Positions 41,536-52,874 are shown, counted from the first letter of the stretch. The stretch is DNA of 64,000 nucleotides from an uncultured Tateyamaria sp. (GCF_947503415.1 NZ_CANNDS010000002.1:310001-374000), one strand, 5' to 3'. The notes: generated by a model from the letters alone, not told the origin. Translations and numbers: made by a program.

Positions 41536-41979
41536 CTAGCCGTTGGGATCTTTGTAAACGCCCTGTTCCTTCAGGGCATCCACCACCTCGGACGGCATGT
41601 AGGTTTCATCATGTTTGGCAAGAATTTCAGACGCTTCAAAGACACCGTTGATGTACTGCCCAGTGCCGACCATACCCTGGTTTTCTTCAAACAGGTCCGG
41701 CAAAACACCGGTGAACACCACCGGCACCGTCGCGCCACCATCCGTCACTTCAAAGCGAATCGACTTGCCCTGGCCTCGGACGAGAGAGCCTTCCGCGACC
41801 AATCCACCAATGCGAAACACTTCCGCCGGTCCGGGAGGCTCCGCCACGATCTGGCTTGGCGCGCGGAAAAAATTGATACCATCGCGCATCGCATAGCCAA
41901 TCAGCACGGTCGACAGGGTCAAGGCCACCGCCGCAAGGGCGATGACCTGAATGCGACGCTGCTTTTTCAGGCTCTTCAT
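41536..41979 (-). CDS. ccmE: Cytochrome c maturation protein CcmE
   Basis: FRIGGLVAEGSLVRGQGKSIRFEVTDGGATVPVVFTGVLPDLFEENQGMVGTGQYINGVFEASEILAKHDETYMPSEV. Confidence 0.96.
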   Translation of the reverse strand: MKSLKKQRRIQVIALAAVALTLSTVLIGYAMRDGINFFRAPSQIVAEPPGPAEVFRIGGLVAEGSLVRGQGKSIRFEVTDGGATVPVVFTGVLPDLFEENQGMVGTGQYINGVFEASEILAKHDETYMPSEVVDALKEQGVYKDPNG

Positions 41980-42026
41980 CTCTCTCCCACCCGACCAAGA
42001 ATATTCGTACGAAAATTCTTAACCCG

Positions 42027-43055
42027 CTACGGAAACAACGGGGCCATCATCAACCCCTCGGTCTCGGAGATACCTAACATTAGATTGGCATTTTGCAACG
42101 CCTGCCCCGACGATCCCTTGGTCAAATTGTCGAGCGCCGCAACCACAACGGTCCGCCCGGGCAACCGATCCGCCGCCACACCGATATGACAAAAATTCGA
42201 TCCACGCACATGGCGGGTCGACGGGACTTCTCCCATCGGCAGCACCTCAATGAAAGGTTCATGTTCATAGGCCTGCACCAGCGTGTCAAAAATGACCTGT
42301 GCCTCGCCTTTCACGTAAGCGGTCCCAAGTATGCCCCGGTTGGCCGGGATCAAATGCGGCTGGAACTGGATATTGACATCCCGCCCCGCCACCTTGGAAA
42401 ACTCCTGATCGAACTCGCCCAGATGCCGATGCGCACCGCCGGTGGCATAGGCGTGATAGCCCTCGGACAACTCCGCATGCAGGAGGTTCTCCTTCAACGC
42501 GCGCCCTGCCCCTGAGACAGCCGCCTTCAAATCCAGAATGATGTCATCCAGATCAATCACACTTGCCGCAATCAAGGGCCGCAAAGCAAATTGCCCCGTC
42601 GCCGCATTGCATCCCGTGCCGGCCACCAACCGCGCAACTGCAATCTCGTCCCGATAGAACTCGGTCAGGCCGTAGACTGCCTCCCGCTGCATCTCGACCG
42701 CCGAATGCGGGTTGCCGTACCACTTGGCATAAGCCTCCGGGTCCCGCAGCCGGAAATCCGCACTCAGATCCACGATCCTCAAGTCGCGCGGCAGGCCCGA
42801 GATCACCTCTTGGCTGGTCTTGTGCGGCAACGCACAGAAACACAGATCAATGCCAGTCCAGTCAATCTGGTCGAAGGCAACCATCGGCGGCAAATCCAGA
42901 TGCCGCAGATGTGGATAGACCTGCGCCACGGTTTGCCCGGCTTTAGAGAACGCACCCAAAGCTTTGATTTCAATGGAAGAGTGTCCGGAGATCAGCCGGA
43001 TCAATTCAGCGCCCGTATAGCCGGAAGCGCCCAGAATAGCGATGTTGTAGGTCAT
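42027..43055 (-). CDS. argC: N-acetyl-gamma-glutamyl-phosphate reductase
   Basis: [35 protein letters not shown]...[19 protein letters not shown]. Confidence 0.95.
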   Translation of the reverse strand: MTYNIAILGASGYTGAELIRLISGHSSIEIKALGAFSKAGQTVAQVYPHLRHLDLPPMVAFDQIDWTGIDLCFCALPHKTSQEVISGLPRDLRIVDLSADFRLRDPEAYAKWYGNPHSAVEMQREAVYGLTEFYRDEIAVARLVAGTGCNAATGQFALRPLIAASVIDLDDIILDLKAAVSGAGRALKENLLHAELSEGYHAYATGGAHRHLGEFDQEFSKVAGRDVNIQFQPHLIPANRGILGTAYVKGEAQVIFDTLVQAYEHEPFIEVLPMGEVPSTRHVRGSNFCHIGVAADRLPGRTVVVAALDNLTKGSSGQALQNANLMLGISETEGLMMAPLFP

Positions 43056-43082
43056 GTCAGTCTTCTTGAATAAGGTGTCAGA

Positions 43083-43892
43083 TCAGGCGGCTTCAAACGT
43101 GATCTGTCGTCGCAAAAACTGCGTTGCACGCTGGCTGACAGTCTTGGGATTGCCCGTGGTCAGATAGGCAGAGGTCCCGGCGCCCACCTTGTCCGGATGC
43201 CGCTCCAGATAATCGGCAAGGCTCTCGCCCACGAGGCCAGCCTGTGAATACACAGCCACATCCGCGCCCAGCGCATCCTGAAATTCATCCTGCATCAGCG
43301 GGTAATGGGTACAGCCCAGGATCGCCGCCTGCGGATGGGGCATCTTGCGCTTCAACGCATCCACATGGGATCGGACCAATGCATCGGCCAGGATCATGTC
43401 ACCATCCTCAATGGCGTCAACAACACCGCCGCACGCCTGTGCTTCCACATCGACGCCAATGGCGCGAAACGCCAACTCGCGCTGAAACGCACGGCTTGCC
43501 ACCGTTGCAGGGGTCGCAAACAACGCCACATGCTCCACAGCCACTTGCCGAGGCGGAGAATTATCCCCCCACTGCCGCTCTGTCAGCGCTTCGATCATCG
43601 GCACAAACACACCCAGAACGCGCTTGTCCGTGGGCACCCACCCCTCTTGCATGCGCCGCAACGCGGCGGCAGAGGCGGTGTTGCAGGCCAAAATCACAAG
43701 ATTGCAGCCCGCATCGAACAGGCGCTGCACGGCAGCCGTCGTCAGCTCATAGATGTTGTCCGCCGTCCGCACACCATAAGGTGCATTGGCGCTGTCGGCG
43801 AGGTACACGAATTCCACATCCGGCAGCCGCTTTTGCGCGGCGTCCAGCACGGTCAGCCCGCCCAAACCGGAATCGAAAATACCAACTGCCAT
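43083..43892 (-). CDS. murI: Glutamate racemase
   Basis: [43 protein letters not shown]...[19 protein letters not shown]...[12 protein letters not shown]. Confidence 0.95.
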   Translation of the reverse strand: MAVGIFDSGLGGLTVLDAAQKRLPDVEFVYLADSANAPYGVRTADNIYELTTAAVQRLFDAGCNLVILACNTASAAALRRMQEGWVPTDKRVLGVFVPMIEALTERQWGDNSPPRQVAVEHVALFATPATVASRAFQRELAFRAIGVDVEAQACGGVVDAIEDGDMILADALVRSHVDALKRKMPHPQAAILGCTHYPLMQDEFQDALGADVAVYSQAGLVGESLADYLERHPDKVGAGTSAYLTTGNPKTVSQRATQFLRRQITFEAA

Positions 43893-43901
43893 GTCGCGCC
43901 C

Positions 43902-44810
43902 TTACGTGCGGTGCCGCTCTTCGAACTCGTACCCCAGATCAAACACCTTGTTGGGGTTCGGGTTAAGCTCATACGTGGCTTTGCGCAGAAACTCCATCAT
44001 CTGTTTGGGATCACCCGACATCGGGTCCAGCAAATCACGGCCAATCGGCTCGCCCACGACGACGTCCACAGGCGTATCCACCCGTTTCTTGAACTCCTTG
44101 ATCAGCAGCCCAAGGCGCAGCGTGTTGTGCAAATGGCTGGCAATCTGGAACAGGCGGCTTGTGTGCCCGTCAAAATAGAGCGGTACAACGGTCGCCTCGG
44201 ACTTGGCCACCATGCGCGCCGTAAAGCTGCGCCAACCGGGGTCCATGGGGCGCGAAAATGGCTTGGCCGCCGTGCTGACAGTGCCCCCCGGGAAAATGCC
44301 AATCGCCCCGCCCGCGCCCAGATAGCGCAACGCCTCCTTGCGGGTCTCGATGTTCAAGGCCAACGCCTCGCGCGTGTCATCGAAACTGATCGGCAACAGC
44401 ACTCGGTTCAGCTCTTCAGCCTTCTTGAAAACCGAGTTCGCCAGAATACGGAAATCACCCCGAATGGTCGACAGGATATGCCCCATCATCAACCCATCCA
44501 TGATGCCGTAGGGATGGTTCGCGATCAGTATCAGCGGCTGGTCGCGCGGGATATTCTCCAACGCACCAGCCACGACATTCAACGTCAGGCCGTAGCGTTC
44601 CACCATGACGGCCCAGAAATCCCGACCCGCCGCAACCTCGTGTTCGTACCCTTCGGCGCGTTTGATCAACCGCAACCGCCCGGTCGTGTTCTCAAGAATA
44701 CGGATCAAAGCCCGCCCGCCCTTGGTCTCGGCTGAGTGGGAGTAGCTGATCTCGCGCGTGATCTCGCGTTGGCGATTGGGCATGATGCGGGGCCTGCTGA
44801 CTAAGCTCAT
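43902..44810 (-). CDS. Lysophospholipid acyltransferase family protein
   Basis: LILIANHPYGIMDGLMMGHILST...GGAIGIFPGGTVSTAAK. Confidence 0.83.
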   Translation of the reverse strand: MSLVSRPRIMPNRQREITREISYSHSAETKGGRALIRILENTTGRLRLIKRAEGYEHEVAAGRDFWAVMVERYGLTLNVVAGALENIPRDQPLILIANHPYGIMDGLMMGHILSTIRGDFRILANSVFKKAEELNRVLLPISFDDTREALALNIETRKEALRYLGAGGAIGIFPGGTVSTAAKPFSRPMDPGWRSFTARMVAKSEATVVPLYFDGHTSRLFQIASHLHNTLRLGLLIKEFKKRVDTPVDVVVGEPIGRDLLDPMSGDPKQMMEFLRKATYELNPNPNKVFDLGYEFEERHRT

Positions 44811-44869
44811 TCCCGTATTACGGGGCGGGCGCAGTCCTGCCTAGCCCATATGACACGGGTGTGACGTGA

Positions 44870-47800
44870 TCACTCAGCCGCTTTTGCGTGGCTCGGTCCC
44901 CCGGCGCGGATCACAGACAACAGCTCTTCGCGCCGTTTCGCAGCCTTCACTTCATTGGCCTGCTTGACTGGCCCAAAGCCACGGATATCCAACGGCAAAG
45001 CAGCCAAAGCCACAATCGCATCACGGGTGTTGTCCCCCAGTTCAGGCAACACGGTTTTCATATCCGCCTCATATTGCTTGATCAGCGCCCGCTCCATGCG
45101 GCGCTCTTCGGTCCTGCCAAAGATATCCAACGGCGTGCCGCGCAGCGCTTTCAGCTTCGCAAGCAAACGGAAGTTCCGCATCATGCCGGGGCCATATTCT
45201 TTCTTCATGGGCCGCCCATCAGGCCCTTCCTTGGACAGCATCGGCGGGGCCAGATGGAACTTCATTGTGAAATCGCCATCAAATTGCTCCCGCGCCTTTG
45301 CTTCTGTCTCCAAATGCAGGCGGGCCACCTCGTACTCGTCCTTATAGGCCAGCAGCTTGTGGTAGCCCTTTGCCACAGCCTCGCGCACGGCGACATCATC
45401 AATCCCGTCCACCAGCTTGCGATAGCGTTTGGCAAGGCGCTTCGATTGATACTTCACCAGATGATCCGCCCGGAACGCGATCTTGTCCTCCAGGGACTTC
45501 GGCAACTGGATCACCTTCGGCTCGGCAATCCGCGCCGCTTCCTCGGTATGCAGCACCGCCCAGCGCCCAATATCGAACGCGCGTTTGTTGCGCTCCACCG
45601 CCGCACCATTCAGGTCAATCGCCGCCATGATCGCTTCAAAGGTCAGCGGCACCAGCCCCCGCTGCCACGCCGCGCCAAAGATCATCATGTTGGAGAAGAT
45701 GCTGTCGCCCATCGTGGCCTTCGCCAGATCAGACGCATCGAACATGTCCACCCGATCCTGCAACCGCGCCTCAAGGGCAAGGCTTAGCCGTTCCGACGGC
45801 AGCGCAAATTCCGTATCGCGGGTGAAATCCCCGGTAATGATCTCGTGAGAGTTCACCACAGCCCCCGTCCGCCCCGTGCTGGTCAAGCCAAGGGTCTTCG
45901 CCCCGGCGCTCACCACCAGATCGCCCCCGATCAACGCGTCACACTCGCCGGTCGCCACACGAATGGCGCTGATGTCGTGGGGATCGTTGGCAATACGGCA
46001 ATGGATGTGCACGGCGCCGCCTTTCTGAGCCAGCCCCGCCATCTCCATCATTCCGGCGCCCTTGCCGTCAATATGCGCCGCCTGCGCCATCACGGCACCA
46101 ATGGTGACAACGCCCGTACCACCCACACCAGTGATCACCACATTCCACGTGCCATCAATCTCAGGCACTTCGGGCATCGGTAGGTCCGGCAAATGCAACT
46201 CGGTCGTCGCCGCCTTTTTTACCTGCGCGCCTTCCAGCGTCACAAAGCTGGGGCAAAACCCCTTGAGGCAAGAGAAATCCTTGTTGCACGACGACTGGTC
46301 TATCGCCCGCTTCCGACCAAGCTCGGTCTCTTTCGGCACGATGGACACGCAGTTCGATTGCACCCCACAATCGCCGCAGCCTTCGCAGACATCCGTGTTG
46401 ATAAACACGCGCTTGTCGATATCCGGGAACGTCCCACGCTTCCTCCGCCGCCGCTTCTCCGCAGCACAGGTCTGCACATACACAATGACAGAAACGCCCT
46501 CGGTCTTGGCAAACCGCTCTTGCACAATCTGCAACTCGGCCCGCTCATGGGTCGGCACGCCGGACGGAAAACGCGACACATCCACGTCTTCCTTGTCGTC
46601 ATAAACAACGGCCACATGCTGGCAGCCCATGGCCCGCACCTCGTCCACGATGCGATAAGGATCAAGGCCACCCTCATTCCCCTGCCCGCCCGTCATGGCA
46701 ACGGCGTCATTATACAGGATCTTGTAAGTGATGTTCGTACCAGCCGCCAAAGCCGCGCGAATGGCCTGCACACCGGAGTGGTTATACGTCCCGTCCCCAA
46801 TGTTCTGGAACACATGACCCCGCTTGGAAAACGGTGCTTCGCCAATCCAGTTGGCCCCCTCGGCCCCCATATGCGTGTAACCAATGGTCTCACGGTCCAT
46901 CCATTGGACCATGTAATGACAGCCGATCCCGGCATAGGCGCGTGACCCTTCGGGCACCTTGGTGGACGAATTATGCGGACAGCCCGAGCAGAAATAGGGC
47001 AGCCGCGCCGCGATATCCTCGGCATTGTCGGACCGGCGCGCCTCGTCCAGCTTCGCCAGCCCGGCTTTGATCCCATCGGTATTGCGATCCTCCTCCAGCA
47101 GGATCGCCCCCAGCTTTTCTGCAATCAGGATCGGGTCCAGCGCCCCACGAGTCGGGAACAACTCCTCGCGGTGCATGCCCCCGGCACCACCCTTGTACCA
47201 GCCATAGACGCGCCGCCCCCGCCGGTCGTCAAAGATCGCCTCCTTGATCTGCACCTCGATCAGCTTGCGCTTCTCTTCCACGACCACGATCAGGTCGAGC
47301 CCCTCGGCCCAGTCATGGAACCCTTGCATATCCAGCGGAAAGGTCTGCCCAACCTTGTAGGTGGTAATGCCCAGCCGCTCGGCCTCGTTCTCATCGATAT
47401 TCAGCAGGTTCAGCGCATGAACCAGATCCAGCCAGTTCTTGCCCGCAGCGACAAAGCCGATCTTGGCCCCCGCCTTGCCCCACATCCGCTTGTCCATCTT
47501 GTTGGCCGCACTAAAGGCTTCCGCCGCAAAACGCTTGTGGTCGATCATCCGCGCTTCCTGCTCGGTCGGAGTATCCACCAGCCGGATGTTCAGCCCGCCC
47601 TCGGGCATCGGGTAGTCTGGCACGGTTAACGTCAACCGATGCGGATCGCCATCCACCACAGATGTCGCCTCCACCGTGTCCTTCATGGTCTTCAGACCGA
47701 CCCACAGCCCCGAAAACCGGCTGAGCGCCCAACCATAAAGGCCGTAATCCATGATCTCCTGCACGCCCGCTGGCGACACCACAGGCATGTAGGCATCAAT

Positions 47801-48289
47801 CAGCGCCCATTCGGATTGGTGCAACACGGTCGAAGACTCACCAGTATGATCGTCCCCCATGGCCACCAGCACACCGCCGTTCTTCGACGATCCAGCCATG
47901 TTGGCGTGCTTGAACGCGTCGCCCGACCGGTCCACACCCGGCCCCTTGCCGTACCAAAGGCCGAACACACCATCGAATTTGCCCTCGCCCCGCAACTCGG
48001 CCTGTTGGGATCCCCAAAGAGCCGTCGCCGCCAGATCTTCGTTCAATCCGGGCTGAAAGGTCACGTCGGAGGCGGCCAGTTGCTTCAACGCCCGCGTCAT
48101 TTGCATGTCGACCGCCCCCAAGGGCGATCCGCGATATCCCGTCACCAAACCGGCGGTGTTCAACCCCGCAGCGACATCCCGCGCCTTTTGCATCAACATC
48201 AAGCGCACAAGCGCCTGCGTGCCATTCAAAAGAACGGGGCTCTTTTCCAGATCGTAGCGGTCGTTCAAGGATATCTTTTGCGTGCTCAT
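44870..48289 (-). CDS. Indolepyruvate ferredoxin oxidoreductase family protein (fused subunits)
   Basis: ~1139 aa; NTAGLVTGYRGSPLGAVDMQM..., 4Fe-4S motif CEGCGDCGVQSNC, GVGGTGVVTIGAVMAQAAHIDGKGAGMMEMAGLAQKGG. Confidence 0.92.
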   Translation of the reverse strand: MSTQKISLNDRYDLEKSPVLLNGTQALVRLMLMQKARDVAAGLNTAGLVTGYRGSPLGAVDMQMTRALKQLAASDVTFQPGLNEDLAATALWGSQQAELRGEGKFDGVFGLWYGKGPGVDRSGDAFKHANMAGSSKNGGVLVAMGDDHTGESSTVLHQSEWALIDAYMPVVSPAGVQEIMDYGLYGWALSRFSGLWVGLKTMKDTVEATSVVDGDPHRLTLTVPDYPMPEGGLNIRLVDTPTEQEARMIDHKRFAAEAFSAANKMDKRMWGKAGAKIGFVAAGKNWLDLVHALNLLNIDENEAERLGITTYKVGQTFPLDMQGFHDWAEGLDLIVVVEEKRKLIEVQIKEAIFDDRRGRRVYGWYKGGAGGMHREELFPTRGALDPILIAEKLGAILLEEDRNTDGIKAGLAKLDEARRSDNAEDIAARLPYFCSGCPHNSSTKVPEGSRAYAGIGCHYMVQWMDRETIGYTHMGAEGANWIGEAPFSKRGHVFQNIGDGTYNHSGVQAIRAALAAGTNITYKILYNDAVAMTGGQGNEGGLDPYRIVDEVRAMGCQHVAVVYDDKEDVDVSRFPSGVPTHERAELQIVQERFAKTEGVSVIVYVQTCAAEKRRRRKRGTFPDIDKRVFINTDVCEGCGDCGVQSNCVSIVPKETELGRKRAIDQSSCNKDFSCLKGFCPSFVTLEGAQVKKAATTELHLPDLPMPEVPEIDGTWNVVITGVGGTGVVTIGAVMAQAAHIDGKGAGMMEMAGLAQKGGAVHIHCRIANDPHDISAIRVATGECDALIGGDLVVSAGAKTLGLTSTGRTGAVVNSHEIITGDFTRDTEFALPSERLSLALEARLQDRVDMFDASDLAKATMGDSIFSNMMIFGAAWQRGLVPLTFEAIMAAIDLNGAAVERNKRAFDIGRWAVLHTEEAARIAEPKVIQLPKSLEDKIAFRADHLVKYQSKRLAKRYRKLVDGIDDVAVREAVAKGYHKLLAYKDEYEVARLHLETEAKAREQFDGDFTMKFHLAPPMLSKEGPDGRPMKKEYGPGMMRNFRLLAKLKALRGTPLDIFGRTEERRMERALIKQYEADMKTVLPELGDNTRDAIVALAALPLDIRGFGPVKQANEVKAAKRREELLSVIRAGGPSHAKAAE

Positions 48290-48458
48290 CAATGGCCTCC
48301 CTGCCGTGATCAGTCTTGCATAAATTTGAGATGATAATAGGTCACAAATACTGACCTTGCCATAAAAATCTTCGTGTCTTTCCGGTTCCGGTCCACGGGG
48401 TCATGTGAAATACGAAGATTTCGGATAGGGTGACGTTGACGTTAAGGAAGTGGTGCGA

Positions 48459-49364
48459 ATGGACTGGGACAAATTACGAATATTTCACGCCGTCGCGGAC
48501 GCGGGAAGCCTGACGCACGCGGGTGATAAGCTGAACCTCAGCCAATCTGCGGTCTCGCGCCAAATCCGCGGGCTCGAAGAATCACTGAACGCCACCCTTT
48601 TTCACCGCCACGCGCGTGGGTTGATCCTGACGGAACAGGGCGAGTTGCTGTTCGACGCCACCACAGCCATGAACAAACGGCTCGACACGGCCAGCGCCCG
48701 CATTCGCGACAGCGAAGAGGAAGTGTTCGGCGACCTGCGTGTAACCACCACCATTGGCTTCGGCACGCTGTGGCTGGCCCCGCGTCTGGTCAAACTCTAC
48801 GAACAATACCCCGACCTGCGCGTGGACCTCATGCTCGAAGAACGCGTGCTCGACCTGCCGATGCGCGAAGCGGATGTTGCCATCCGCATGAAAGAACCCA
48901 GCCAGGCCGACCTGATCCGCAAACGCCTGATGACGGTCAAGATGCAGGTGTTCGCTACCCAAGCCTATCTCGATGCCAACGGCACGCCGGAGGAATTGAG
49001 CGATCTCGTCGACCACAGGCTGATCTGCCAGAATGTGAACGCGGCCCAAGTCGGTGCAGGCAGCAGCCTTGTGCAGCATCTTTTGACATACGAAGTGCGG
49101 TCGCTTTTGACGGTGAACAACTATTTCGGCGTTTTGCAGGGCGTGCTGCAAGACCTAGGTCTGGGCATCCTGCCCGACTATGTCAGCCTCGATGACCCGC
49201 GACTCATACGTGTATTGCCAGAAATCGAGTCCGCCGATGTGCCTGTTTTTTTGGCATATCCGGAGGAATTACGCCAATCCAAGCGAATTGCCGCCTTTCG
49301 CGACTTTGTGCAGGAAGAGATCATCGCCTACCGTAAAGTTTTGAGGGCAAAGGAAAAAACCTGA
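48459..49364 (+). CDS. LysR family transcriptional regulator
   Basis: MDWDKLRIFHAVADAGSLTHAGDKLNLSQSAVSRQIRGLEESLNATLFHRHARGLILTEQGELL. Confidence 0.93.
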   Translation: MDWDKLRIFHAVADAGSLTHAGDKLNLSQSAVSRQIRGLEESLNATLFHRHARGLILTEQGELLFDATTAMNKRLDTASARIRDSEEEVFGDLRVTTTIGFGTLWLAPRLVKLYEQYPDLRVDLMLEERVLDLPMREADVAIRMKEPSQADLIRKRLMTVKMQVFATQAYLDANGTPEELSDLVDHRLICQNVNAAQVGAGSSLVQHLLTYEVRSLLTVNNYFGVLQGVLQDLGLGILPDYVSLDDPRLIRVLPEIESADVPVFLAYPEELRQSKRIAAFRDFVQEEIIAYRKVLRAKEKT

Positions 49365-49501
49365 GGCATGCAGAAATCGCATATCTGCCATGCCTTCGCG
49401 GATGCAGAAAGTGCCTTGATCGGCGGCATGTGCGGTCCTACCTCGCCTATTGAAGAGACACGGCGCACATCGCGCCCTCTTCATACCTCCCTGTTGGACT
49501 T

Positions 49502-49530
49502 GGCCGAGCTTCGTGCTCGGCCTTTTTTTT
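49502..49530 (+). terminator. Intrinsic terminator
   Basis: GGCCGAGC-ttcgt-GCTCGGCC-TTTTTTTT. Confidence 0.9.
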
Positions 49531-49611
49531 GAGCAATCGGTGAAATGAATCTCCTTGCAACAGTGATCCTGCGCGCCCCACAGTGCGAAAAATCGCTGCG
49601 TCGGGGGACAT

Positions 49612-51897
49612 ATGCGCACTCTTTCCAATCTGTTGTTGGCCATGGTGGTCACCTTGGCGGTAGCATGGGTTAATCCAGCCTCCGCACAATCGCTTGTGAC
49701 AACCGGATCGACGACCGAAGACCCCGGAGTGACACTGCCGGATCCGCTCACGCCAGAGGCCGCGAATGCCCTGATCTCCCGGCTCAGCGACACGCAGGTG
49801 CGCGATCTGCTTTTGGATCAGCTCAACACCCAAGCCGCCGAAGACGTCGAGGACGAAGACGTCTCGCAGCTCTTTTACCACTCAACGGCGGGCGCATTCG
49901 CCTCCATCACCACGTCTATCGAACGGCTCCCGATCCTGTTCAGCAGTCAGGCTAAGGCCTTTTCCAACTTTGCCAGCTTCCTCGGCGTGGACGGCCTCGC
50001 GCGCACGTTCGGCTTTCTGTTGCTGGCTGTCGCTGGCGGGATCGCGGCCGAGCTTCTGTTTCGGCGCATCACAAGTGCATGGCTGGTCCTGCCCAAAGAG
50101 ATGCCGGAAAACAGCGGCCTTGCCCAAAACGTCATCCTACTAGTCAAACGTCTCACCAGCGAAATCGCAGCTGTCGGCGTGTTTGTCCTCGCCGCATATC
50201 TGATCACCTACTACCTCGTTCCGCCGTTCTATCGTCCCTTCATCGGAACAGTTGGCCCGCTGCTGATCGGCTTGCCCCGCCTTGCAATCGCCGTGTCGCG
50301 GTTCCTCATGGCGCCGAACAACCCCGCATACCGGCTTGTGCATGCCACTGACGCCACGGCAAAGGCCATGGTGTTTCATATGTTCTGGTTCGTCTTCCTG
50401 ATCGGCTTTTCCACCTTCATCGTCCGTTTCAACGCGGCCAATGGGGTGCCAGTCGGGGAATCCCGGCTGGGCTTCTGGCTGAACCTCGGCATCCACCTGT
50501 ACGCAGCCATCGTAATCTGGCGCTACCGCGAAGCGTCCGTGATGATGATGCGAGGTGCTGATCCCGACGTCAGCCCGGTCGAAGAACGCATTGCCCGCGC
50601 TTTTCCGTATTTCGGGGTGTTTGTGGCGCTTGGCACATGGTGGATCGTCAACATCGTGGCCAGCACCGGCAACTTTGCCCTGCTTGCCGGTTCACCCCAC
50701 TACAAGACCATGGGCCTGCTGCTATTCGCGCCAGCCATGGATACGTTGATCCGGGGCCTCGTGCGACACCTCGCGCCGCCCATGACAGGCGAAGGACCAA
50801 TTGCGGAGCGGGCCTATGCTTCCACCAGACGGTCGTACATCCGCATCGGTCGGGTGATCGTCTTCGGCATCGTCCTGATCACCATCGCCAATTTCTGGGG
50901 CATGAGCCCCTCCAGCATCGCCTCTGCCGGCGTCGGGGAACGTTTCGCCGGCAACGTAATCGAATTCCTGATGATCCTGTCGATCGGGTATCTGGTCTAC
51001 GAGGTCGTCTCGCTTTGGATCAACCGCAAGCTGGCGGCGGAACAAACGGCAGCAGGCTATGATCCCGAGAACGAAGAGATGGGTGGCGGAGACGGCGGCG
51101 GCGCGGGTGGATCACGCCTGTCGACGGTCCTGCCCCTGATCCTTGGGGTCAGCCGGGCCGCAATCATCATCCTGTTCCTGCTGTTGGGCCTGGGCAATAT
51201 CGGTATCGACACGACGCCGCTGCTCGCGGGTGCCGGTATCGTCGGTCTGGCCATTGGCTTTGGCGCGCAAAAGCTGGTTTCCGATGTTGTGTCGGGCATC
51301 TTCTTTCTGGTCGACGACGCCTTCCGCACTGGCGAATACGTCGAAGTGGACGGCACCATGGGCACGGTCGAGAAGATCTCGATCCGGTCCATGCAACTGC
51401 GCCACCACCGCGGTCCGGTCCACACGCTGCCCTATGGCGAGATCCCCAAGATCACCAATTACTCCCGCGATTGGGTGATCATGAAACTGCGCTTCACCGT
51501 TCCTTTCGGCACAGACCCCAACAAGGTCAAAAAGATCTTCAAAAGCATTGGCGCCGAAATGCTGGACGATCCGCTGTTCAAGGACGACTTCCTGCAACCC
51601 TTCAAATCCCAAGGCGTGTTGGAGTTCGACGACGTCGGCATCGTCATGCGCGGCAAATTCATGGCCAAGCCGGGCACGCAATTCACCATCCGCAAGGAAC
51701 TGCTGACGCGCGTGAACAAGAAGTTCGAAGAGGCCGGGATCGACTTTGCCCGCCGTGAGGTGCGTGTGGCCATCCCGAACCTTGATGAACACGACAAGCT
51801 CACGGATGACGAAAAAATCGCGATCGCCGCCGCAGCAAGCCAGGCAGCGCAAGAGGTGGTCGAAGAAGCCCCCGGAGGCAGCAAACCCGGGGACTGA
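49612..51897 (+). CDS. Mechanosensitive ion channel family protein (MscS type)
   Basis: 761 aa, signal peptide, multiple TMs; LLAGAGIVGLAIGFGAQKLVSDVVSGIFFLVDDAFRTGEYVEVDGTMGTVEKISIRSMQLRHHRGPVHTLPYGEI. Confidence 0.92.
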   Translation: MRTLSNLLLAMVVTLAVAWVNPASAQSLVTTGSTTEDPGVTLPDPLTPEAANALISRLSDTQVRDLLLDQLNTQAAEDVEDEDVSQLFYHSTAGAFASITTSIERLPILFSSQAKAFSNFASFLGVDGLARTFGFLLLAVAGGIAAELLFRRITSAWLVLPKEMPENSGLAQNVILLVKRLTSEIAAVGVFVLAAYLITYYLVPPFYRPFIGTVGPLLIGLPRLAIAVSRFLMAPNNPAYRLVHATDATAKAMVFHMFWFVFLIGFSTFIVRFNAANGVPVGESRLGFWLNLGIHLYAAIVIWRYREASVMMMRGADPDVSPVEERIARAFPYFGVFVALGTWWIVNIVASTGNFALLAGSPHYKTMGLLLFAPAMDTLIRGLVRHLAPPMTGEGPIAERAYASTRRSYIRIGRVIVFGIVLITIANFWGMSPSSIASAGVGERFAGNVIEFLMILSIGYLVYEVVSLWINRKLAAEQTAAGYDPENEEMGGGDGGGAGGSRLSTVLPLILGVSRAAIIILFLLLGLGNIGIDTTPLLAGAGIVGLAIGFGAQKLVSDVVSGIFFLVDDAFRTGEYVEVDGTMGTVEKISIRSMQLRHHRGPVHTLPYGEIPKITNYSRDWVIMKLRFTVPFGTDPNKVKKIFKSIGAEMLDDPLFKDDFLQPFKSQGVLEFDDVGIVMRGKFMAKPGTQFTIRKELLTRVNKKFEEAGIDFARREVRVAIPNLDEHDKLTDDEKIAIAAAASQAAQEVVEEAPGGSKPGD

Positions 51898-51999
51898 CGG
51901 CGGGCAATGCACCGCCACACAAAGCCGTGACGCCTTTTGCCTTTGTGCCGCGTTGCCCCACCTTTCAGGGTAGCGCGTGCACGCAAAAGGGAGAAGACA

Positions 52000-52386
52000 A
52001 TGCGATCCGCAAGACACCTCATGGCAATGGCCCTTTTGGCCCTGCCCGCCTCCATCGCCCAAGCTGACCTATCTTCGGCCGATATCACGGCCCTGTCCAA
52101 CAACTCAAAAGTACGCGTGCTGTCGTCAGACGGCGCCGTTCTGGGCACCGGTGACGGCATCAGCTTTCAGGGCGACCGCGCTCGATTGTTTCTCAAGACA
52201 CGGGGCGGCAACATCTTCCGGCGTACGGGCGGCAAAGACATCGTGGTCACGACGCTGACCGAACAACTGACACTGCGCGGAAACGATCTGATCATGGACG
52301 CCAACGCCGAACGCATCAAGATCAGGGCAAACAAGTCGTTCACCGATGACAGCTCGCCCATTACGGTCCTGCTGATCAACCGCTGA
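52000..52386 (+). CDS. Small secreted protein, paralog A of a local family
   Basis: Signal peptide; KVRVLSSDGAVLGTGDGISFQGDRARLFLKTRGGNIFRRTGGKDIVVTTLTEQLTLRGNDLIMDANAERIKIRA. Confidence 0.75.
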   Translation: MRSARHLMAMALLALPASIAQADLSSADITALSNNSKVRVLSSDGAVLGTGDGISFQGDRARLFLKTRGGNIFRRTGGKDIVVTTLTEQLTLRGNDLIMDANAERIKIRANKSFTDDSSPITVLLINR

Positions 52387-52452
52387 AAAAAAGTTCGAAT
52401 AAACCCCGCGCGGCGCGGGTTACCAGTGCATGACAATCTGAAAGGACCATTT

Positions 52453-52845
52453 ATGCACATTCGTATCAAATCCATCAAAACCACGCTCGTCGCGCTTGCG
52501 CTCGGGATCGCCGCCACCGCCAGCCATGCCGACCTGACAGCGGCAGAGGCAGCAACGGTAGAGAAACTCCGCAATGCACAGGTGCTGTCCTCCGACGGCG
52601 CACTGGTCGGCCTGATCGAGGGCGCGTCCATCAGCGGCGGCCGTGCGTCGCTGTTCCTCAAGCCCGCAAGCGGTGATGTGCTGCGCAGAAACGGCAAAGA
52701 AATCATCATCCGCACCAACACGACCGAACTGACACTGCAAGGCAACCAGATCATCCTGAATGCCAACAAGCAGCGGGTGCAGACAAAAGCATATGTGCGC
52801 AAGGAGGACGACGACCGCATCCTGGTGCACCTGCCGCGCATCTGA
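52453..52845 (+). CDS. Small secreted protein, paralog B
   Basis: Signal peptide; AQVLSSDGALVGLIEGASISGGRASLFLKPASGDVLRRNGKEIIIRTNTTELTLQGNQIILNANKQRVQTKAYV. Confidence 0.75.
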   Translation: MHIRIKSIKTTLVALALGIAATASHADLTAAEAATVEKLRNAQVLSSDGALVGLIEGASISGGRASLFLKPASGDVLRRNGKEIIIRTNTTELTLQGNQIILNANKQRVQTKAYVRKEDDDRILVHLPRI

Positions 52846-52874
52846 TCACTTTTCACAAACCATTTGCATGACGC

